A stretch of 64,000 nt of DNA, taken from positions 62,001 to 126,000 of the forward strand of contig JAJDAO010000056.1 of the NCBI GenBank assembly GCA_029261835.1, given 5' to 3'. Under the pieces are notes generated by a model, which was not told the DNA's origin, ran no database searches, and saw only the letters and a program-made list of their open reading frames with translations. Below, in pieces: positions 27,271-37,100 of the stretch; the stretch's first letter is position 1, and every line of letters begins with the position of its first letter. The position numbers were made by a program, and so were the translations under genes. Origin of the DNA: Deltaproteobacteria bacterium (lineage in GTDB: Bacteria > Myxococcota_A > UBA9160 > UBA4427).

Positions 27271-28554
27271 TCAGTCTTCGATCAGCTCGATGAAGAGATC
27301 GTCGAGCTCCTGAATATCGCTCGACACAATCTCTTCTTCATTCGCGTCGGGTAGCGCGATCTGCGTGGCCTCCGCCATGGCGCCCGGACCGGCGCTGGCG
27401 GCCTCGAAGGTGGGCAGCGGCGCAAGCGGGAGTTCTTCAGGCCCATCGCTCATCAGCCCCATCACCTCGGAGTCGAGGTCGATGGTATCCGCAGCAGCCT
27501 CGAAATCCGCGCCGAGCACCGTCGTCAGCTCCTCGGCTACACCTCCGACAGGCTCGAGCAGTGCTCCAAGATCCGCACGCGGGACGTCCGCCGTTGGTGA
27601 CCTCTGCTCCGCGACTTGCAGATCCAGCGCAGGACCCGCATCGGGATCCGTTATGTCACCCACCACGGGGCTGGATGTCGTTCCCGAGGAATCGCGCTGC
27701 AGGCTCGGCGACGGTGCGAGCTGTGTGTACGTAGTGCCGGGATCGGGTCCAATACCCAGGTCGTTCGCCGCGCGCTCCACATCACTCGACTCGATCTGCG
27801 GGCGGCCCGCCAGGTAAGCCTCGAAGAGCGCGTTGTCGGCCAGCGTGTTGATCAGCCGGGGCCGCCCGCGGCTGAACTTCGAGAGTGACTCGACTGTCGC
27901 CGCTGGGATGATCTCCAGCCTGGCTCCCACGGCGGCCAGACGGTGGGCGATATACGACGTGGCGTTGATCAGGTCGAGAGGCATCAGGCGCACGCGCACA
28001 TCGACGCGCTGCACCAGGGCTGCATCACCTGCCAGCCTCTCATCGAGCTCGGGCAGGCCGACGAGCAGAAGCGAAATCAGGCGCCGCTCCTCGTACTCCA
28101 TATTGAGCAGGCCACCGATCTCCGCCATGGCTTCCGAGCTCAGCACGTGAGCATCGTCGATGACCAGCACCGCGTGGCGGCCGTCCTCACGCACAATGGC
28201 CAGGCCCTCGTAGATCTGCGCAAGCAGTCCCGAGCGATCCGGCGCCGGCTCCTCGACACCAAGCTGCCGAGCGAAGCGGCTGAGAATCGCGTGGGCGTCG
28301 GCTGCCCCGGGCAGCACCACCATCAGTGAGGCTTCGAAGACCTCCTCCTCGAGCGCCTCAAAGATCCGCCGGGCGAGAAGCGTCTTGCCCGTCCCCGCCT
28401 CGCCGGTAAGGATGGTCAGCCCCTTGTTCTGTCGCATGCCCCGTTCCACGCGACGCAGGGCATCGCGATGGCAGGCGCTGTCGAAGTAGAAGCGCAGGTC
28501 CAGCTCGTTGCTAAAGGGATCCTGCGAGATGCCGTAGTGATGTAGATGCTCCAC
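27271..28554 (-). CDS. ExeA/GspA-like AAA ATPase of the pilus region
   Basis: A roughly 427 aa ATPase of the type seen in ExeA/GspA and related secretion/pilus assembly proteins. The N-terminus HYGISQDPFSNELDLRFYF is characteristic. Walker A is GEAGTGKT (about 52-59), Walker B is AVLVIDDAHVL, and LINTLADNALFEAYLAG forms the lid region. A C-terminal acidic tail (about 275-427) has no clear fold. GTG 28554 or TTG 28557 may be the start; GGAG lies upstream. It is the last gene of the pilM-Q/TPR series on this strand. A role in assembling the secretin or regulating the pilus is inferred from relatives and location. Confidence 0.85.
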   Translation of the reverse strand: MEHLHHYGISQDPFSNELDLRFYFDSACHRDALRRVERGMRQNKGLTILTGEAGTGKTLLARRIFEALEEEVFEASLMVVLPGAADAHAILSRFARQLGVEEPAPDRSGLLAQIYEGLAIVREDGRHAVLVIDDAHVLSSEAMAEIGGLLNMEYEERRLISLLLVGLPELDERLAGDAALVQRVDVRVRLMPLDLINATSYIAHRLAAVGARLEIIPAATVESLSKFSRGRPRLINTLADNALFEAYLAGRPQIESSDVERAANDLGIGPDPGTTYTQLAPSPSLQRDSSGTTSSPVVGDITDPDAGPALDLQVAEQRSPTADVPRADLGALLEPVGGVAEELTTVLGADFEAAADTIDLDSEVMGLMSDGPEELPLAPLPTFEAASAGPGAMAEATQIALPDANEEEIVSSDIQELDDLFIELIED

Positions 28555-28566
28555 CAAACCGCTCCG

Positions 28567-31500
28567 TCAAACGAAAGAGATCTTCTTCTTGCGGCCTGGC
28601 CGTTTGCCCGACCGGGAATCCAACTCAGGCGCGGCCGAGGCTGACGCCTCTCCGGCCCGCTCCGCCGATTCGACGACCGCCTCGGCCTCGGCGAGCACGT
28701 CGTCGAACGACTCGAAGACCTCCGGCTCGCTCGGCTCCTCGGCGTCATCATCCTGCTCGGCGATCAGATCGTCGAAGGACTCGTATTCCTCATCTTCACT
28801 CTGCAGCTCGAGCGGTACCTCGTCATCACCGGCCTCTTCGAGCTCCGCGAGCCTCTCGGCAACACCCGGAAAGCTCGCGTCCAGCTGCTGAACGTTCTCG
28901 AGGGCGCTCTTGGCCCGCGGCCGATCGCCATTCGCTTCATAGGCACGGCTGAGATCGAAGTAGACACCCGCCTGGCGCTCAGTCGGCAGATCGGGCGTCG
29001 CCAGTGCCTGCTCCAGATGACTGACGGCATCGGCGCAACGGCCGACTTCGAGAGCGCAGAGCCCCATCAGGCAGAGACTATCGAAGCGCCGAGTCGGGCA
29101 ATTGAGACAGACCCGGAACTCGGCGAGGGCATCATCGAAGAGTCCCATCTCTCGATACGCGATTCCCAGGTCGTAGCGCGTGTCGAAGTCGCCCTCTTCC
29201 AGCGTAGCGCTGACACCCCTCTTGAAGTCGGCAAAGATCGATTCGAAACCATCGTCTACACTGGAGAGCACTTCGGATGTCTGGTCATCGCCCTCGGCAG
29301 TGCTCTCGTCGGACTGCTCCAGGACATCGGCCAGTGCCTCGGCCAAGTCGAAGCCTGCGTCATCAGCCGCAGCGGCGACCGGCGCGGTGTCGTCGATCGA
29401 CGCCTCCTGGGCCGTGGGCCGCGGCGGCTCGGCGACGAGCGGCTCGGACTCGAATGCCGTGGGCGGGTCTACGGGGGACGCGAGCCTCTCGACCTCCGTG
29501 GAGTCGTCTCCCACGTGGGGAGTCGTCTCGTCGGCGCCCTGCACGCCGACTCCGGATTCCAACTCGGTCGGTTCCGCGTCGCTGTCGGCATCGACATCGG
29601 AATCCGTATCGGCAGCCGTATCGGCATCGGCATTGACCTCGACGTCATCAATGCCGGCTGTGAGATCCGCGTCCGGCTGCGTCAGCTCGGCCTCCAGGCC
29701 CTGCTCGAATTCCGCACTGTCAGCGGGGCTGCCGGTCGTCTGCGCGTCTTCGACGGGCTCGACCCCATCTCGCGTCTCGAACTGCTCCGGCGTAACGCGT
29801 TCGGTTACCTCGGACGGGTCTTCACCACGTGCTGCTGCCAGCTCACCAAGCTTGAGAAGCGCACTCGGGTGGTTGGGCGCAATGGCCAGAATTCGTTTGT
29901 AGATGGCTTCGGCTTCATCGGCCAGGCCCTGCTGCAGATAGAACTCCGCCTCCTCCAGATCCTCGCTGATCTGCGCCGCCGTCGTCGTGCTCTGTTCGGC
30001 ATCGCTACTCGGAGAGGACGCTGGCTCCGTGACCTCGCTCTGGTCGAGCACGTCGCTCTGCTGCTCCGCATCTTCCGTCCCGGCAACCGCATCCGCGCCA
30101 GCGCTGTCCAGCTCGATCTCGATCTCATCGCCGACGACATCCGGCTGCTGCTCAGCCTCATCTTCCGGCTCCGTCACTACGCCCGTGACTCCCGGCCCGT
30201 CGATCGAGATCTCGACATCCATCTCGTCGTCAGCAGCGACATCCACCTCGATCTGCGGATCCAGATCGACACCGGGCTCGGTTGGCGCTTCCGACGCAAC
30301 TCTCTCGTCCGGCGCGGCGCTGGCCTCGGCGACCGGCTCGTCGCCGCCCAGCTCGATCTGCGAATCCAGATCCGCGCCGGGCGCGGTCTGCGCTTCCGAC
30401 GCAACTTCCTCGTCCGGCGCCTCGCTGACCTCGGCGGCCGATTCGTCACCACCCAGGTCGATCTCCAGATCCAGATCTGCACCGGGCGCGGTCTGCGCTT
30501 CCGACGCAGCTTCCTCGTCCGGCGGCTCGCTGACCTCGGCGGCCGATTCGTCACCACCCAGGTCGATCTCCAGATCCAGATCTGCACCGGGCGCGGTCTG
30601 CGCTTCCGACGCGGCTTCCTCGTCCGGCGCCTCGCTGACCTCGGCGGCCGACTCGTCGCCGCCCAGGTCGATCTCCATGTCGAAGTCGATGCCGAGCTCC
30701 GGCGAGTCGTCAGAGCTCGGTGCCGCCGCGAAGTCGCCCTGTTCGAGAGAGGACTCGGCGGCGGCGTCTTGCGCCACCTGTTGCGGCTCCTCGCTCGGCG
30801 ATGAGTCAAGATCGGCGACGGCGGTGGGATCCAACGCGGCGATGCGATCCCTCAGAATGTCGCAACCCGCTTGGTCGCCATCAGCGCTCGCCCGGTCGGC
30901 GGCCTGCAGCCAGCAACCGACGGCCTCGTCGTTGTGCCCCCCCTCGGCGTATGCCTCTCCCAGCTTCTCCAATGCGCTGCGAGAGCTGGGATCTTGAATC
31001 AAGATCGCCTTCAGGCTGGCGATGGCCTGATCACGCTTTCCATAGCGTAGGTAGACGCTGGCCTCCGCGAAGAGCTGGTCGGGATCGCCCTCCGGCAGGA
31101 CCTCTACGTCGGCCTGCTCGGACGCGCTGGCGTCCCCTGCGAGATCCAGGAACTTCTGGTCATCACCGGCGTCCAGCCCGTCGTCGGTGACCAGGAAGTC
31201 CTCGTCGTTCAGTAACTCGTCATCGCCGAGCAGCGCGTCTTCGTCGGCCTCCGACTCATCGCCCCCGATCCCTGAAAGAGACGGGGCGCACTCGGCCGGC
31301 AGCCTCTGCAGGACCTCGCGAGCGTGCTCTTCGTCTCCGCGGTCGCGGTAGAGACCCGCAAGGCGGCGAGTAACCGCAGCGAGCTCAGCTTCGTTGCCCA
31401 GGCTCTTGTAGATTCCACACAGGAGTTCGTAATTGTCGGGTTCGGGTACCAGCTCGACGGCCTGCACCGCGAACACCTCAGCACGCTGCGGCTCTCCGAG

Positions 31501-32136
31501 ATCACACAGATTCTGTGTCAATGCCAAGAGAACATCGACGCGCTCGGGCTTGATTTCGAGGATGCGCTCCTGGACGACCACCACCTGTTCCACGGCACCC
31601 TGGCGCGCCAGCTCGGACACTACTTCCGAATACTCGGCAACAGCGTCCTCCTCCATGTTCTCTTGCTTGAGCAGCTCTGCAACCTTGAGGCGGCTGGTGG
31701 TGTTGGTCGGGTCCAGCGCCGCCATCTTGCGGAGCAGCTCGAGAGCCTCCCGCCTGCGCCCCTCGCGATAGTAGCCATCAGCAGCGGTCTGAAGTGCGGA
31801 GACGGCTTCGGAGTCGAGACCCATGCGCTGGTACAGCTCTGCCAGCGTGATCTGCGCAGTGTGACATTTCGGGTCGAGATTCAGAATCTGCTTGAGGACG
31901 GCGACCGCCCGGGCATCGAAACCGTCCTGCTTGTACTGGTTGGCGACCTTGTTGTACTGGGCAATCGCCTCCTCGACCTGGCCCCAGCGCCGATAGGCAT
32001 CGCCGACCTCGAGCAGGAGCTTGGCGTCGCGCGGGTCGCTCTGAATGAGCCGGTTGTACTCCTTGAGCGCCTTTTCCTTGGCGCCCTTCTGAGCGTACTT
32101 GCGCGCCGCCTCGAGCACTTTGCGTTTGTTGATGGC
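28567..32136 (-). CDS. Very large acidic TPR-repeat protein of the pilus region
   Basis: A protein of about 1190 aa. TPR repeats fill residues about 1-300 (KYAQKGAKEKALKEYNRLIQSDPRDAKLLLEVGDAYRRWG is typical). A long acidic, low-complexity middle of Asp/Glu/Ala/Ser follows, including several 35-residue tandem units (LDLEIDLGGDESAAEVSEAP...) at about 490-640. Scattered TPRs return near about 365-425, 735-775 and 980-1100. The C-terminus is basic (GKRPGRKKKISFV). There is no signal peptide, so it is cytoplasmic. TTG 32136 (LAINKRKV) is preferred; TTG 32157 adds seven residues. It probably scaffolds pilus or motility proteins. No function is proven. Confidence 0.85.
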   Translation of the reverse strand, partial: AINKRKVLEAARKYAQKGAKEKALKEYNRLIQSDPRDAKLLLEVGDAYRRWGQVEEAIAQYNKVANQYKQDGFDARAVAVLKQILNLDPKCHTAQITLAELYQRMGLDSEAVSALQTAADGYYREGRRREALELLRKMAALDPTNTTSRLKVAELLKQENMEEDAVAEYSEVVSELARQGAVEQVVVVQERILEIKPERVDVLLALTQNLCDLGEPQRAEVFAVQAVELVPEPDNYELLCGIYKSLGNEAELAAVTRRLAGLYRDRGDEEHAREVLQRLPAECAPSLSGIGGDESEADEDALLGDDELLNDEDFLVTDDGLDAGDDQKFLDLAGDASASEQADVEVLPEGDPDQLFAEASVYLRYGKRDQAIASLKAILIQDPSSRSALEKLGEAYAEGGHNDEAVGCWLQAADRASADGDQAGCDILRDRIAALDPTAVADLDSSPSEEPQQVAQDAAAESSLEQGDFAAAPSSDDSPELGIDFDMEIDLGGDESAAEVSEAPDEEAASEAQTAPGADLDLEIDLGGDESAAEVSEPPDEEAASEAQTAPGADLDLEIDLGGDESAAEVSEAPDEEVASEAQTAPGADLDSQIELGGDEPVAEASAAPDERVASEAPTEPGVDLDPQIEVDVAADDEMDVEISIDGPGVTGVVTEPEDEAEQQPDVVGDEIEIELDSAGADAVAGTEDAEQQSDVLDQSEVTEPASSPSSDAEQSTTTAAQISEDLEEAEFYLQQGLADEAEAIYKRILAIAPNHPSALLKLGELAAARGEDPSEVTERVTPEQFETRDGVEPVEDAQTTGSPADSAEFEQGLEAELTQPDADLTAGIDDVEVNADADTAADTDSDVDADSDAEPTELESGVGVQGADETTPHVGDDSTEVERLASPVDPPTAFESEPLVAEPPRPTAQEASIDDTAPVAAAADDAGFDLAEALADVLEQSDESTAEGDDQTSEVLSSVDDGFESIFADFKRGVSATLEEGDFDTRYDLGIAYREMGLFDDALAEFRVCLNCPTRRFDSLCLMGLCALEVGRCADAVSHLEQALATPDLPTERQAGVYFDLSRAYEANGDRPRAKSALENVQQLDASFPGVAERLAELEEAGDDEVPLELQSEDEEYESFDDLIAEQDDDAEEPSEPEVFESFDDVLAEAEAVVESAERAGEASASAAPELDSRSGKRPGRKKKISFV
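30225..30690 (-). repeat. Tandem 105-base coding repeats in the TPR protein
   Basis: About four and a half direct units of 105 bases (35 codons). Units two and three are nearly identical; outer ones are more diverged. Such repeats change length by recombination without breaking the frame. Confidence 0.85.
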
Positions 32137-32301
32137 CAACGGTTCCCCAGCGTGCAAGCGTGAATGTGCAGAACGAGAGCAAATGCCCCTCGCAGATTGA
32201 TATCGGCCATCTAGCTGTACCCTTGAGCGGCTTGCGGGCCTCCCACGGGGTGCCGGCAGCCCGCCTGAACCCGGCCCGAGAGTTGGCCCGAGAGCTGGCC
32301 T

Positions 32302-32748
32302 TCAGCGCCGCAGGTGCTCGACCAGGGCGTCCAATCCGAGGCGGTAGCCACGCGGCCCGAGCCCTGAGATTACGCCGAGTGCCACGCCGGATATGTAGGA
32401 GTGGTGCCGGAATTCCTCCCGAGCGAATACGTTCGAAAGGTGCACCTCGACCAGGGGCAGGCCGGTCGCAGCAAGGGCGTCGCGCAGGGCGACGCTGGTG
32501 TGCGTGAGCCCCGCCGGGTTGATCAGGATTCCGTCGAAGCTCCCGAGAGCCTGCTGGACACGATCGATGAGCAGCCCCTCGTGGTTCGTCTGGAAGCACT
32601 CAAGCTCGCAGCCCAGCTCCGCCGCCCGAGCCGAGAGATCCGAGTCGATCTGAGCCAGAGTGGTGGGACCGTAGACCTCTGGCTCGCGACTCCCCAGCAG
32701 GTTCAGATTCGGACCATGTACAACCAGAATGCGCAGTGACTCGGGCAC
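32302..32748 (-). CDS. aroQ: 3-dehydroquinate dehydratase, type II
   Basis: A roughly 148 aa dodecameric enzyme of the shikimate pathway that dehydrates 3-dehydroquinate. Active-site motifs are visible: [21 protein letters not shown] with the catalytic Tyr, [30 protein letters not shown] with Asn, and [19 protein letters not shown]. The GTG at 32748 has a GGGAGG four bases upstream; GTG 32760 is the alternative. It sits within the TPR/roadblock genes, with which it has no known functional link, as is common for downstream pilus operons in related bacteria. Confidence 0.96.
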   Translation of the reverse strand: MPESLRILVVHGPNLNLLGSREPEVYGPTTLAQIDSDLSARAAELGCELECFQTNHEGLLIDRVQQALGSFDGILINPAGLTHTSVALRDALAATGLPLVEVHLSNVFAREEFRHHSYISGVALGVISGLGPRGYRLGLDALVEHLRR

Positions 32749-32787
32749 GCCACCTCCCACGCCCCGAGCTCCGTCGGTCCAACCCGC

Positions 32788-33162
32788 TCAGAGTTCGTGG
32801 CGAATCGCCATGAGATTCCGCCGAATGAGATAGCGCGCCTTGCCGAGGTTGCCATCTGTGGCCAAGGCCATCACCAGCAGAATATCCTCATCGACGCCGT
32901 GGAAGATCAGCGTGAATCGCCCCAGCGTCACGACGGTCTCCCTTACACCGCCTCCGCCGAGCGCATCAGAAGCCTTCTCGATCTCCTTGATGATGCGCCC
33001 GAACTCGATACCCGCCGAACCGATATCACCTTCCAGCGGGTCCTTGCCGCTGACGGGGCCCTGCAGCTGTGCGATCGCGATTCCGTCGGTCCCCATCAGG
33101 GACACGCCGAGGACCCCTTTGCACTGGTCGACGATGCTCTGAAGGATCGATTCGAAGCTCAT
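32788..33162 (-). CDS. Roadblock/LC7-domain protein (MglB-like)
   Basis: A 124 aa single-domain roadblock/LC7 protein (SFESILQSIVDQCKGVLGVSLMGTDGIAIAQL, and then VVTLGRFTLIFHGVDEDILLVMAL). In Myxococcus, MglB, of this fold, is the GTPase-activating partner of the polarity switch MglA. Here no MglA-like Ras GTPase lies in the window. Its start overlaps the stop of the upstream TPR gene (ATGA), so the two are translationally coupled. A role in positioning or regulating the pilus machine is inferred from context. It could also bind a different small GTPase encoded elsewhere. Confidence 0.88.
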   Translation of the reverse strand: MSFESILQSIVDQCKGVLGVSLMGTDGIAIAQLQGPVSGKDPLEGDIGSAGIEFGRIIKEIEKASDALGGGGVRETVVTLGRFTLIFHGVDEDILLVMALATDGNLGKARYLIRRNLMAIRHEL

Positions 33163-34013
33163 GCCACACCCCTCTGCAGATTGTGAAGCCAGCTCTCGAG
33201 GACCGCCAAGATGCGAGCTTTGCCGGCCACCGGTGTGTCAGCAGCTGGCCACTCCTGCGAAGCCGCGGCCAACAGCTCGGCGGCATCGCCGGCCCGCGGC
33301 GACCGGCGCTCGGATGACCCACCGCCGAGGGAATCCCGGATCGCACTCGCCCCGGCGCTGTCGCCCTGGCGCTCCAACAGCGTAGCCATCGTGCTCGTGT
33401 TGAAGGCACTGCCTTCGTAGACCTCGAAGCCCTCTTCACTCGTCTCGCCCGTCTCGGCACTCGGGGCGTGGTCGAGCAGAGCCCGCTCGGCCATGCGATT
33501 GGCAGACAGCATTTGATCGGACTCGGGCTTTGCACCCAGAAATGCCTGATCTATCTCCGCGTCGGCCACCTCATGTTCGAAGTCGGACTCGCGGTCGCCA
33601 TTCTGCATCGGGAGCGCCACCAAGTCCTCGGGAGAAGCCGGCAACGGCATTTGCGTCAAGTCCGACGGCGAATCCAGCGCCGTCTCCGCCGCTGCGGCTG
33701 CCGAGAGCGACTGCGCACCCGTCCCGCCCGAAACAAGTGCGTGAGGATCCACCAGCGAGTCGAGAATGGCTGCGAGCGCCCGCTTGGCCTCCTCGGCCTC
33801 GCCGAGCTCGAGCAACGCCAGGCCGAGCGAGACACGGCCCGCCATGCGACCCGGTGCGTGCTCCAGTCCAATCTCCGAAACGCGCCGCGCTTCTGTGGCG
33901 CGACCGGCCCGCCTCAGCGCCTCAGCCAGTGCTGGGAACTCCGGCGCCCCGGGGTCGCGGTCGACGCAAGCCTGGAGGCTGTCGATATCGCACCGCTCTC
34001 TCGTCTCGGCCAC
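33159..34013 (-). CDS. TPR-containing protein coupled to the roadblock gene
   Basis: A roughly 284 aa protein with two to three TPR-like repeats near the N-terminus (FPALAEALRRAGRATEARRVSEIGLEHAPGRMAGRVSLGLALLELGEAEEAKRAL is diagnostic). An Ala/Ser/Glu-rich linker follows, then a C-terminal helical region ending AGKARILAVLESWLHNLQRGV. The GTG at 34013 is chosen because GGGGGAGA is directly upstream; the frame continues upstream without protein-like sequence. It overlaps the roadblock start by four bases. It probably acts with the roadblock protein, for example as its adaptor; no direct function is known. Confidence 0.8.
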   Translation of the reverse strand: MAETRERCDIDSLQACVDRDPGAPEFPALAEALRRAGRATEARRVSEIGLEHAPGRMAGRVSLGLALLELGEAEEAKRALAAILDSLVDPHALVSGGTGAQSLSAAAAAETALDSPSDLTQMPLPASPEDLVALPMQNGDRESDFEHEVADAEIDQAFLGAKPESDQMLSANRMAERALLDHAPSAETGETSEEGFEVYEGSAFNTSTMATLLERQGDSAGASAIRDSLGGGSSERRSPRAGDAAELLAAASQEWPAADTPVAGKARILAVLESWLHNLQRGVA

Positions 34014-34135
34014 GGCAATCTCCCCCTCTCCCCTTCCTCTCTCCTCTCTCGCGTCACCTGCGACCCACACGCGGGAGACCCCATCGGGTTCTCCCCGACC
34101 GCTCCCCACACGCGGAGCATGCCCGTCTCAGTATA

Positions 34136-34171
34136 GAGGACGGGGGGCGACCGAAGCCCCCCCCCGCCCTC
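34136..34171 (-). terminator. G/C-run hairpin downstream of pilQ
   Basis: GAGG-A-C-GGGGGG pairs with CCCCCC-G-C-CCTC around a 12-base loop, just after the pilQ stop on the minus strand. No T-run follows, so it may reduce rather than fully stop read-through into the TPR/roadblock genes. Confidence 0.45.
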
Positions 34172-34195
34172 GCCACCGTTCGCGAGCCTTCCAGC

Positions 34196-37100
34196 CTAGT
34201 TGGCCGCCAGCTCCGGATTCACCACGACACGCGGAGTCACGAAGATCAGCAGCTCCTTGCGCAGGTCGGTCACCTCCCTCGACTTGAAGGCGGCCCCCAG
34301 AACCGGAATGCGGTGCAGATACGGTACCCGGGTCTCACGCGTCGTCTTGTCGACGGTGTAGATGCCACCAATTACAAGAGTCTGGCCGTCCTTGACCAAC
34401 GTCTCGGTCTTCGCCTGGTTTTTCGCGATCGCAGGCGAACCAGTCGGTGTCGACACCGACGCATCCGGCGCGTTGCGCGTCACCTCGAGACCCATGATGA
34501 TGCTTCTGTCCGTCGTGATATGCGGCGTCACCTTGAGACTCAGTACCGCATCGATGAATTCGAGCTTCGCATCGCCGTTCTCGAAAGTCTGGAAGGGGAT
34601 CGAAATACCCTGCTCGATCACCGCCTCTCGGTTGTCGAGTGTCACGATGCGCGGGCTCGAGATCACCTTACCGTCACCACTGGCCTCCATCGCGTCGATG
34701 TTGACATTGACTTCCATTTGATCATCGAGGAGGAAGGCCCCGAGCGAGAGAGCGCCGGTTGGTATGCTCGTAATCGGGTTGTAGAACGTCACGCTGTTGT
34801 CGCCCTCGAACCTGAAGTTCTCATTGCCCAGATCCGTGCGCAGAGTATCCTTCGTAAAGCCATTGACAAACGGCTGCGTGGCGGCGCCCCATCGGCTCCC
34901 GAGCGCTCGAGAGAATTCGAGGTTGGCCTCGACGATCCGAGCCTCGATCATCACCTGCGGTGTCTGGGTGTCGATCGCCTGGATCAGCGCAGTGGCCTCG
35001 TCGATGACGCTGCTGATGTCCTTGATAATCAGCGTGTTCGTCCGCTCGTCGGTATTCACAGTGCCACGAGGGGAGAGCAGGCGCTTCACGAGTTCAGCCA
35101 CGTCCTTCACAGCAGCGTAGTTCACCGGCTGCAGCTTCACCTCGAGATCCTCGAGCTTCTCCTTGTTGCGACGCTCCTGGAGACGCACCTCTTCCTCGAC
35201 CTTGAGAATCTCCGACGGAGCAATCCGAAGCACGTTGCCCACGCGCACGAAGCCGAGCCCCTTGGTCAGCAGAATGACGTCGAGTGCCTGATCCCATGGC
35301 ACGTCCACGAGGCGAATGGTGACATTGCCCGCAACCTCGTCCCCGGCGATGATGTTGAGGTCACTCACCTCCGCGATCAACCGCAACACATCAGAGATCT
35401 CTACGTCCTTGAAGTCCAGGGAAATCCGGCGACCCGCATATTCCTTGCCATCGATCAGTCCGCCCTCCTCGAGGATCTCCACCGCAGCCGGCGGCTCGAG
35501 TGAGGCTGGCGGCGCACCGGCCGAAGTCGGAACCATCTCATCCTCGTGCGCACTTGCGACCGCCAAGCTCGCCGGTAGGGCGGGCTCGGGCAGCTCACCG
35601 TAGTCCTCTGCGACCTCGTCGCCCACGACCATCTCGGCGACCAACTCATCGCCCGCCGGATCCGACATCTCACTCATCGGATCGACCGCAGCATGTTCAC
35701 CGGGCTCGGTCGCCTGTAGCTCCTCGCTGTCGCCCGGCGACGTCTCGTCACCAACCTGCGATTCCGAGAAGCTCAGCTCGCTCTCGAGATCCTCCTCCGC
35801 TGCCGAGATGTTCTCACCCGGGACGAAGGCCGGCGGCGGCGCGGCGGCAACGCCGGTGTTCTCGAAGTCAATGAAGAGCAGCGAGCCACGGCGCGTCAGT
35901 GTGGGGTCCAGGTCCGGGGCGCGCTTCATCACCACGCGAACCTCTCGCCCAGGTACGTCCGGCTGCTGGAACGTCGTAATCAGCGACAGTGGGCCACCCG
36001 GCTGCGGCGTGATGCGCTCACCCACGGCCGAGGAAATCACTGCGTTCTTGATGCTGATGACGACAGTCTCGGAATCAGGTGTCAGCACTTCGTAGTCGAT
36101 CACCTGATCGCTCAACACGGCAACGCGATCACGCTCCTGATTGCTGTCGTACTGCAGACCATAGATCTCCGCCGCATCGGACTCGACGACCGATGCGGTC
36201 TCCTGCTCCGATTCACTATCGACCGCTTCCGTCTGCGTGTCGTTCACCGGCAGAGCGGTCTGCTCAGCTACCTGTTCAGCTACCTGCTCAGCTTCCTGCT
36301 CAGCCACCGTCTCAACGGGTTCCATCTCAACGGGTTCCATCGGTCGGCCGGCATCATCGGATCGGGAGAGACTGCTGGCGAGGGCACCATCGAGGTCAGC
36401 GCCGCTGCCCACCGTCAGATACAAGCCGTCGGTGGCCGGGATCACCCTGCGGCCCTGAAAACCGTTCGCCTCGGGACCTCCGTCGATAACCACGCGCAGC
36501 TTGGTCGGATGAGCTCCGACACGCACGCGTGCCACTCGCTCGCTTGGCACGGGAATGCGGTTCCTCGAAATCTCGTTCTTCAAGCCAGGCAAGTCGACGA
36601 CCAGGCGATCCGGATCTTCGAGTGTGAAGGTCTCAGTGGCGCTGATCGCCCCGTCGGCCTGCAAATGCAGAAGCACGCCGGCCTCCGTAACGGTCACATC
36701 GAGAGCGCGCAGCGCGCTGGCGGGCGCCGCAGGAACTGCGGGCGCGGCCGGCTCGAGATCGGCTGCGGCCGACATCTGCTCCACGATATCCGACGCCGCG
36801 ATCTCCTCGACGGCCTCAGCCTCGTCATCACTTGCACCCAGCGGCTCAGCAGCAGCCCAGGGATCCTCCGGCTCACCACCGGACGTCGCAGAACCTTCCG
36901 CCTCGCCCTCCGCCAGCTGCGTACCAGCGAGTTCCTCGGCGGGGCCATCCTGCGCGGCATCCTCCGGCCCATCGGCGCTGGCCCGCACCCATACCGCGAG
37001 CCCCTCTGACGTCGGCGCCACTTCGTAGTCGGCCTGCATCGCCAGTGCTACCTCGATTCGAGTCACCGGCTCCGCATCACCCGCGTAGGTCGAACTCGTG

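Noticed and set aside
29017..30804. 595-codon plus-strand frame over the acidic TPR gene
   Set aside because: It mirrors the repeats of the real minus-strand gene and has no independent domains.
32788..33162. Calling the roadblock protein MglB outright
   Set aside because: No adjacent mglA; roadblock domains occur in many unrelated regulators, so only 'MglB-like' is justified.
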